A DNA stretch of 64,000 bases, from NCBI GenBank assembly GCA_963930775.1, contig OZ005689.1, positions 8,506,854 through 8,570,853 on the forward strand, given 5' to 3'. Each line of letters begins with the position of its first letter. Position 1 is the stretch's first letter. Below the pieces are notes generated by a model. The model was not told where the DNA came from. It did no database searches and was given only the letters and a program-made list of their open reading frames with translations. The stretch comes from Cliona cf. orientalis. Lineage: Eukaryota; Porifera; Demospongiae; Clionaida; Clionaidae. Of the stretch, positions 58,050-64,000 are shown in pieces. The position numbers and the translations under genes are program-made.

Positions 58050-59760
58050 AATTGCAAGGTGTAGTGATGGTTACTGGGCATTCTAGGACATTGGAAATAT
58101 GCAACAGCCATATTATTAATATTAATAATTAGAGACATCCTCCTCCATTAATAATCAGATTGTGATGTTGTGATTGTAACAGCTCAATAATGGCTCCGTA
58201 CTTATATTTTATGTTTTTATCTCATCCATTAAGCCCTAGCCTATCCCCATCCCTAACACAACAGCCACACTTCATGCAAATCAGCAGGCATGAGAATGTG
58301 TTTGTAGGGTAGGACTATATGTTTTGGACCACCCAAGAGGAAAAAAAAATATTGGAGGGTGTGTGCACTTAAATGTAAGTAAATACTAGATCATAAAGGG
58401 TGTACTATGTGATGTTTGCAACAATAAAACAAAAACATACACTATAAGTATTTTATTTAGTGTATGGGGGTACATACAATGATTAAACAAACTTAATTTA
58501 GACCACCCAAGAGATAAAACAATGATGAGAACAGGCACCACACAAATTAGGCAGCACAAGGTTGGTATCACATGTTCAATGATGAATACTAAAACAAAAC
58601 TATGCAAATGTGTACGTAGAGGTACAAATGGAATACACAAAAACAAGGGTACGTATAAGTTTTGAACCACCCATATACAATTGCAAAATTTTAATGGTAA
58701 GACGAGGATCGAGGGTATGACAATGTGGAGTGTTAATGTTAAGTTAGACTGTGATGATGGCCTCGAACTCTATGTCTGAATCAGTATTCTGTAATATTAA
58801 ATTTTATTTCACATTCTTGAAATTAAATTGGTGATAATTAACACAATGTCATAATATTTTGATAATCAAAGTGACCTTTTGTGGAGCATAATAATTATTC
58901 TCTATGACATTGTAATCACTAACTACTGCACAAACGCTCTAAGTGACATGAAGGAGAGGAGAACCGAGTCAAGTGGCAGCATAATAATTATTATTGTTGT
59001 GCATCCAAACATTCCTCTATCCACAGGAATCAAATTGCAAAGGTCAGACAAAATACTATGCATTAGTAACCGTCCTCTCACCATAAATGTCCACCCCCAG
59101 AAGCGTAGGCATGCCAAGCATGTTCGCCTTCGTATCTCATTACGCTTACCAATAACCTTACAATACGGATGAAATATTCATCATTGCACCTGGCTACACC
59201 TAGACATGTCAAGATGGTGATGTAATATTTTGTGCCTTAGGGTACACTCATATCTTACATAGTGTATGGTACACTGAGCAAGACACGCACACGATCAAGA
59301 TTGTGTGGCAGAGGGATTTGGCTGCTCCAGGGCATTCTGAGTACATGCCAAATTTTCCCATGAAAGAATGAATATTAGCTCCAATATTCATATAGTTTCT
59401 TGGAAGGGCACAAAATTATGGAGATTGATCAGTAACTTTTTTCGAAGAAATACAAAAGGGGGGTACACAGTAACAGTTCTCCATTTAGTCAGGTTAGCCT
59501 TCAAGTGGGTGTAAGCAGTAAGTTAGAGGTCAGAATATGACAATAATTTTATTCATTAACATTTTCATAACTAGGGATACTCATGAAAAGTTGCAAGGTG
59601 TAGTTGTGGCTATGGGACAATAATTTTAATTATTCACCATCCAGTGAGCCATGCCATTTTGCAACAGTCGCCCTAGCTGTGTGATACCAACTGATTCAAG
59701 AATCTGATGAAATAGAGCAACTTAGTAAGTTTAATTATCAATATTAATTCCACAGCTGCA
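58050..59760. repeat. Segmental duplication, copy 1
   Basis: Aligned in order with about 59590-61810. Landmarks are TTGCAAGGTGTAGT, ATTAGAGACMTCCTCCTCCA, TTTTGGACCACCCAA, a nearly identical 170-base core (58475-58665), GCCTCGAAC, ATTCTTGAARTTAA, GATAATCAARGTGACC and later weaker matches (TTCGAAG.. GGGGTACAC). Divergence outside the core is roughly 20-30% by eye. No gene can be supported in either copy. Confidence 0.7.
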
Positions 59761-61810
59761 AGAATAATTATTAGCATTATTACATTCCGTACAGATCGAT
59801 CCTTCAAACTGCTCAACAGCCAAATATTGATGCCTACTCCAACCACAACCCTGGCTCCAATATTTGACCCTCATACCCGGAGGCTTGTATCAGTTATGGT
59901 AACCTCATTCACACAACTATTTACTGTCCAAACAATAATCACTGTTTTAACATCCACTCTATTGATATCAAGTTTAATTACCATATCTGCGGCATGCATA
60001 TTATAGCATTAATGATGGTAATAATACCATTATTATTGGTTATTAGAGACCTCCTCCTCCACTAATAATTAGATCGTCAAATGACGTTATGTTTTTTACC
60101 TCGTCCATCGAACATCCCTTCAGTCCTTAAGCATTGCCTATCCTCCTTGAGTTCTCCAACACAAAAGCCATGGTTTATGCCAGTCAGTGGGCATGTGAAT
60201 GTGTTTGTAGGGGGGATTATTTAAGTTTTGGACCACCCAAAAAGATGAAAAAAATATATTGGAGGTGTATGCATTATTTTTTGATAATATCGCTCTTTGA
60301 ATATCATTATGCTAACTCACAGAGGGTTACAGTACTGTGTGATGTTTGGAACAATAAAATAAAGCATGCACTGCAAGTGTTAGTGTTGGGGGGTGCATGC
60401 ACATATACAATGATTAAACAAACTTAATTTAGACCACCCAAGAGATAAAACAATGATGAGAGCAGGCACCACACAAATTAGGCAACACAAGGTTGGTATC
60501 ACATGTTCAATGATGAATACTAAAACAAAACTATGCAAATGTGTATGTAGGGGTACAAATGGAGTACACAAAAACAAGGTGAATCACCCTTACCCATGCA
60601 CGTACAATTACAGAATCTGATGGCAAGACAATGATCAGGAGTGCCATGGGATATGTGTGACAGTATAGAATATTAATTTTGCCACAAAATTTGGACAGTA
60701 ATGATATATAGCCTCGAACGCTCTATCTGAATCAGTATGAGCGCTAACCTTGTTCTGCAATAATATTTCCCGACTTAATATCACATTCTTGAAGTTAATA
60801 TGATTTATAGTGATAATTAACACATGCTTTGATAATCAAGGTGACCTTTGTGGAGCTCAATTCTCTATGTAATCACATACTTAGAGGTATGCGTACATCA
60901 AGGGTGTAGATAAGCCCCGCCAGATTTTTCACCATAAACTATAAGGGCTTATCAAGCCACAGCTTGATAAGCCCTTGGGACGAGCCACCGTATCATTTAA
61001 TTTATTTATAACACCACCTGCTATGGTGGCAATCTAATAAAAAAGTAGGAGTGGTCACAAAATTGGGGGTGGTAATATAGGCCCCCCTACTACGAAACAG
61101 TTATCTACACCCATGTACATGCATGAAGTGAGTCATCGGTTCTAGTCAATAGACAAGGTAGAGCTATACTCTATGACTGACTGTTTACGTCTAATTCGAC
61201 ATTCCTTAACTCGTATGAATCATAAACTTTCTTGCATTGCAATAAAAGGTCATGGTTGTTCTGGCCGGCCGGTCCACCCCCATTCAAGGCCGTACGCATG
61301 CAAAGCACGTTCACTTTGTGCATCAATCGATGTTTTCATTCAGATACGCATGTTTTAATATTCATCTTATGTATAGCTACAGATGGTCAGACAAGTCCAA
61401 GACGTTGATATCAACAGATATGCCTTGGGGTACAAAGTAGACTTAGACCAGTACTGCATCATGTCCATTAGAGTCAGACGTAGTAAGGGTATTTTCGTGG
61501 CTACATTCTAGGTGAAGCACACTAATTTTCCTGAAACTCATGAATACTAATTCGATATTCATAATCATATTCTTCGAAGTCAAGAGATCTACACTAGTTC
61601 GAAAGAGGGGTACACTGTATATAGTCAGGGACACTTTAGTCTGCCTTCAAGCTGTATGTCCAGGTGTAGGTTATACTTGTGAGTTAAATATCAGCATTAT
61701 TATTATGTGCCTAATACAGGATGCATGTACAATAACTAATACGGTATTAATTCATTGCGTGTATGTACCAGATGGAACTCATGCGATAATGAATGTTGTA
61801 ATTAAATTCT
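59761..61810. repeat. Segmental duplication, copy 2
   Basis: Direct-orientation partner of 58050-59760, with the conserved core at 60410-60585. The minus strand over the core contains a hydrophobic frame (HSFVLVFIIEHVIPTLCC...) present in both copies, but substitutions fall at all codon positions, so I do not call it coding. Confidence 0.65.
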
Positions 61811-62960
61811 AGTATGTATGCATTATGTATGATATAAAATATCTAACAACTATTAAGAGAATAACAAGTACATACATACTGGAATCTTGGTACACAATCT
61901 TGATGAATAGAATATGGGTGGATCTGGCTAAATTAGATTATGCATGGGACTACTGCCACTATTTAGCCAGAGGACAGCTGCCATGGTAATGTAAAGCATA
62001 ACAATTATCATGAGGAAATGGTTGATATCAGTCTGCCACATCCCATGGCAACTTGTGTGATTATAGCAGATCGAGTGATAACAAGGTTCAATAATATGAT
62101 AGCAAGTGTGCACATGTAGGGCCTAAATATTAGCTAATTAGTTATGTCAATGACTGCATGGTATGTTAATAAGTATCTAAGGGTGAATAATTTAAACTAG
62201 GGTGTAGACTGAAGGTAATGACATAATTTGTCTATAATAATATTATTATGAATCGTATCTGCATTGGAAATAATCAGAGTAACAAAATGCATTGTCCGAG
62301 GAAAGCACTCCCTCCTCGAGTCTTTGGGAAGTGTTCATACATTAAATTATAATGCAACCTCTTTCAACTTATGTATAAGTAATATAATAATATGGGTGAG
62401 TGCACACCCATGGTGTAGAAAGAAATGAACAGCTGTTCCTTTGTCTATAGCAAAATGAGCCATAAATTCAAGTGCTTATAAGGGTTAGACATTGTTAATA
62501 GAATTCTCTAGGGTATAGTGTCTGAATAATAGCAAGGAAGCCATTCACTTACCACCAGTGTATCAGTTGTGTACAATGATGCATGCTGCGTTTCCACCTG
62601 TTATGCATTTAATTTATACTTACATTATGCGTGAGATTTCATAGGAGTTCACATCTTACAATGAATTTTTGATAACTATTGTGTACAATATGTGGAGACC
62701 GGAACACAGGTCAAGAGGGCCGTCAGGCTAAACAATTTATCTAGCAAAAAAAGAGTTCTGAAGTGGTGCTGTGCGCATACATACATAGAGCACTATAGAT
62801 GTGGACAAAAAGTAGTACTGTCCTGCTTGTTACAACTGCACATGCATAACTCATCAGCTTCCCACTGACATGTATCTTGATTTATTGGCCATTGCCTAGC
62901 AACCAAAGTTTATTAGAGGCAAACTGCAGTCAATCAGAGGGGTGTGGAAGATCATAGGGA
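61811..62960. other. Intergenic, no gene seen
   Basis: AT-rich sequence without supported exons or repeats. Confidence 0.45.
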
Positions 62961-62964
62961 AGGC

Positions 62965-63583
62965 CAATGACGAGAGCTCGAGGGAGCGATCGATGGGTGT
63001 GTGATTCAGATCAAGGTGTATGTACTTGACAGAGTACTTAAAAACAATGCACACTATTCAGCATGCCCCATTCACATGACTACCCACAAACCACATGCAG
63101 CTGGTGAAGTGGGTACTTCCCCGAACCAATGTGTGAATATTGCTTCGGCTAGCACCCGAGATAAGACAATATTGGCGAGATGTTATCATCAAGATTCGCC
63201 ACAATCGTAACCAAGAAGTCTAGAAAATGGTTTAATGGTTAATACTATTACTATTGTGTATTATAGCTATGTGTTAAGCAATAATAATATTAGTACTTGC
63301 AATTATACAAGTCATAAACTTGTGCCATATCACTTTTATAACTTCTGTGCCACCTCTGCAATGACGAGAGCTCGAGGGAGCGATGGGTGTATGTACTTTA
63401 CAGAGTACTTGAAAACAATGCACACTATTCATTCACATGATTACCCACAAACCACATGCACAGCTGGTGAAGTGGGTACTTCCCCCAACCAACATTGCTT
63501 TGGCTAGCACCCAAGATAAGACAATTTGTGAGATTATCATTAATACTCAGCCACAATCATAACCAAGAAGTCTAGGAAATGGT
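62965..63583. repeat. Direct duplication of a 230-270 bp unit
   Basis: Copy 1 is 62965-63232 and copy 2 is 63358-63583. Both start AATGACGAGAGCTCGAGGGA and end AACCAAGAAGTCTAG.AAATGG. Shared interior: ACAATGCACACTATTCA, GAAGTGGGTACTTCCCC, GGCTAGCACCC. Copy 2 has several small deletions. They are separated by 125 bp of unrelated sequence. Confidence 0.85.
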
Positions 63584-64000
63584 TTGGGACCAGTGGCAGA
63601 CTACGCTATTTCCAGAAAGATCCCTTGCATACATGTGGGATTCAGTGATGCCTGATTTTTATTTTGTCATGTAGTACATGTTAATATGGGATCTATGAGC
63701 CATTGCTAGTGTATAACTTATTCTGTTTGTGGATTATTTTTACCAAGCGATTTCTGAATTTGAGGAGGAGATCTAGGAAATATTCATTACAGGACATGTG
63801 ATTCGAACAGCTTACATGTAGCTATAACTTGAGTCTGTGCACATTATTACACTGCAGTTCTGCACAATATGTAAGGGACTTTCCCAGGGAAGTACCCCCA
63901 TGATGTAAAGTGAAGGGGAATTGATCAGCTGGTAGGATGTGCTGTCAACAAACACCTTTGTTGTTTCTAGCGGCTCTCCTTCACATTCCATGCATTGCAC
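63584..64000. other. Window end, nothing supported
   Basis: No exon with splice context seen before the window ends. Confidence 0.4.

Noticed and set aside
58386..58670. Hydrophobic minus-strand frame, repeated at 60380-60577
   Set aside because: Conserved between the duplicate copies, but differences fall at all codon positions and neither has start or splice context; DNA-level conservation explains it.

Overview
The window reads as AT-rich animal nuclear DNA, most likely from a sponge (demosponge). This is an inference. It rests on intron-split genes made of phase-1 Ig and fibronectin-III (FN3) exons, very dense small TIR elements, a rhodopsin-type GPCR without introns, and a secreted Cys-rich protein of a kind I associate with sponges and cnidarians. 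Nothing bacterial, plastid-like or mitochondrial is visible. Exons were placed by reading GT/AG junctions and checking that every join keeps phase. Seven of the models below are complete and give uninterrupted products whose coding length is divisible by three.

Layout: (1) 245-7758 (+), 3' part of a receptor: Ig, FN3, one membrane segment, tyrosine-rich tail. (2) 11731-15008 (-), small Ig protein with a GPI-type C-terminus. (3) 18161-24232 (+), possible Ig/mucin-like protein with a hydrophobic C-terminus, its introns full of transposons. (4) 28517-30885 (-), Ig receptor whose 3' exons lie in a triplicated, partly inverted repeat. (5) 31814-32752 (+), intronless secreted Cys-rich protein. (6) 33297-36580 (+), complete Ig-FN3-FN3-TM receptor. 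(7) 37705-38838 (+), GPCR. (8) 42693-44510 (-), intronless ArsB/CitMHS-like ion transporter. (9) 45465-47662 (-) and 47921-48623 (+), a head-to-head pair: Ig-FN3-FN3-TM receptor and GPI-type Ig protein. (10) 52199-54916 (-) and 56812-57473 (+), a second copy of that pair. Relics of further copies lie at 49.4-50.7 kb. No gene is supported from 57.5 to 64 kb, which holds segmental duplications.

The main result is a clustered family of Ig-type cell-surface proteins in two forms. One form is receptors with cytoplasmic tyrosine motifs, including a shared NPxYDxPVYES motif. The other is GPI-anchored single-Ig proteins. They sit partly as duplicated divergent receptor/GPI modules with decaying relatives nearby. 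The organisation recalls animal allorecognition or immune-receptor complexes such as the cnidarian Alr cluster, but a recognition role is only a hypothesis here. Intergenic DNA and introns are packed with MITEs (hAT-like, pogo/Tigger-like, Mutator-like and several unclassified TIR families), tRNA-like sequences and long G/C homopolymers.
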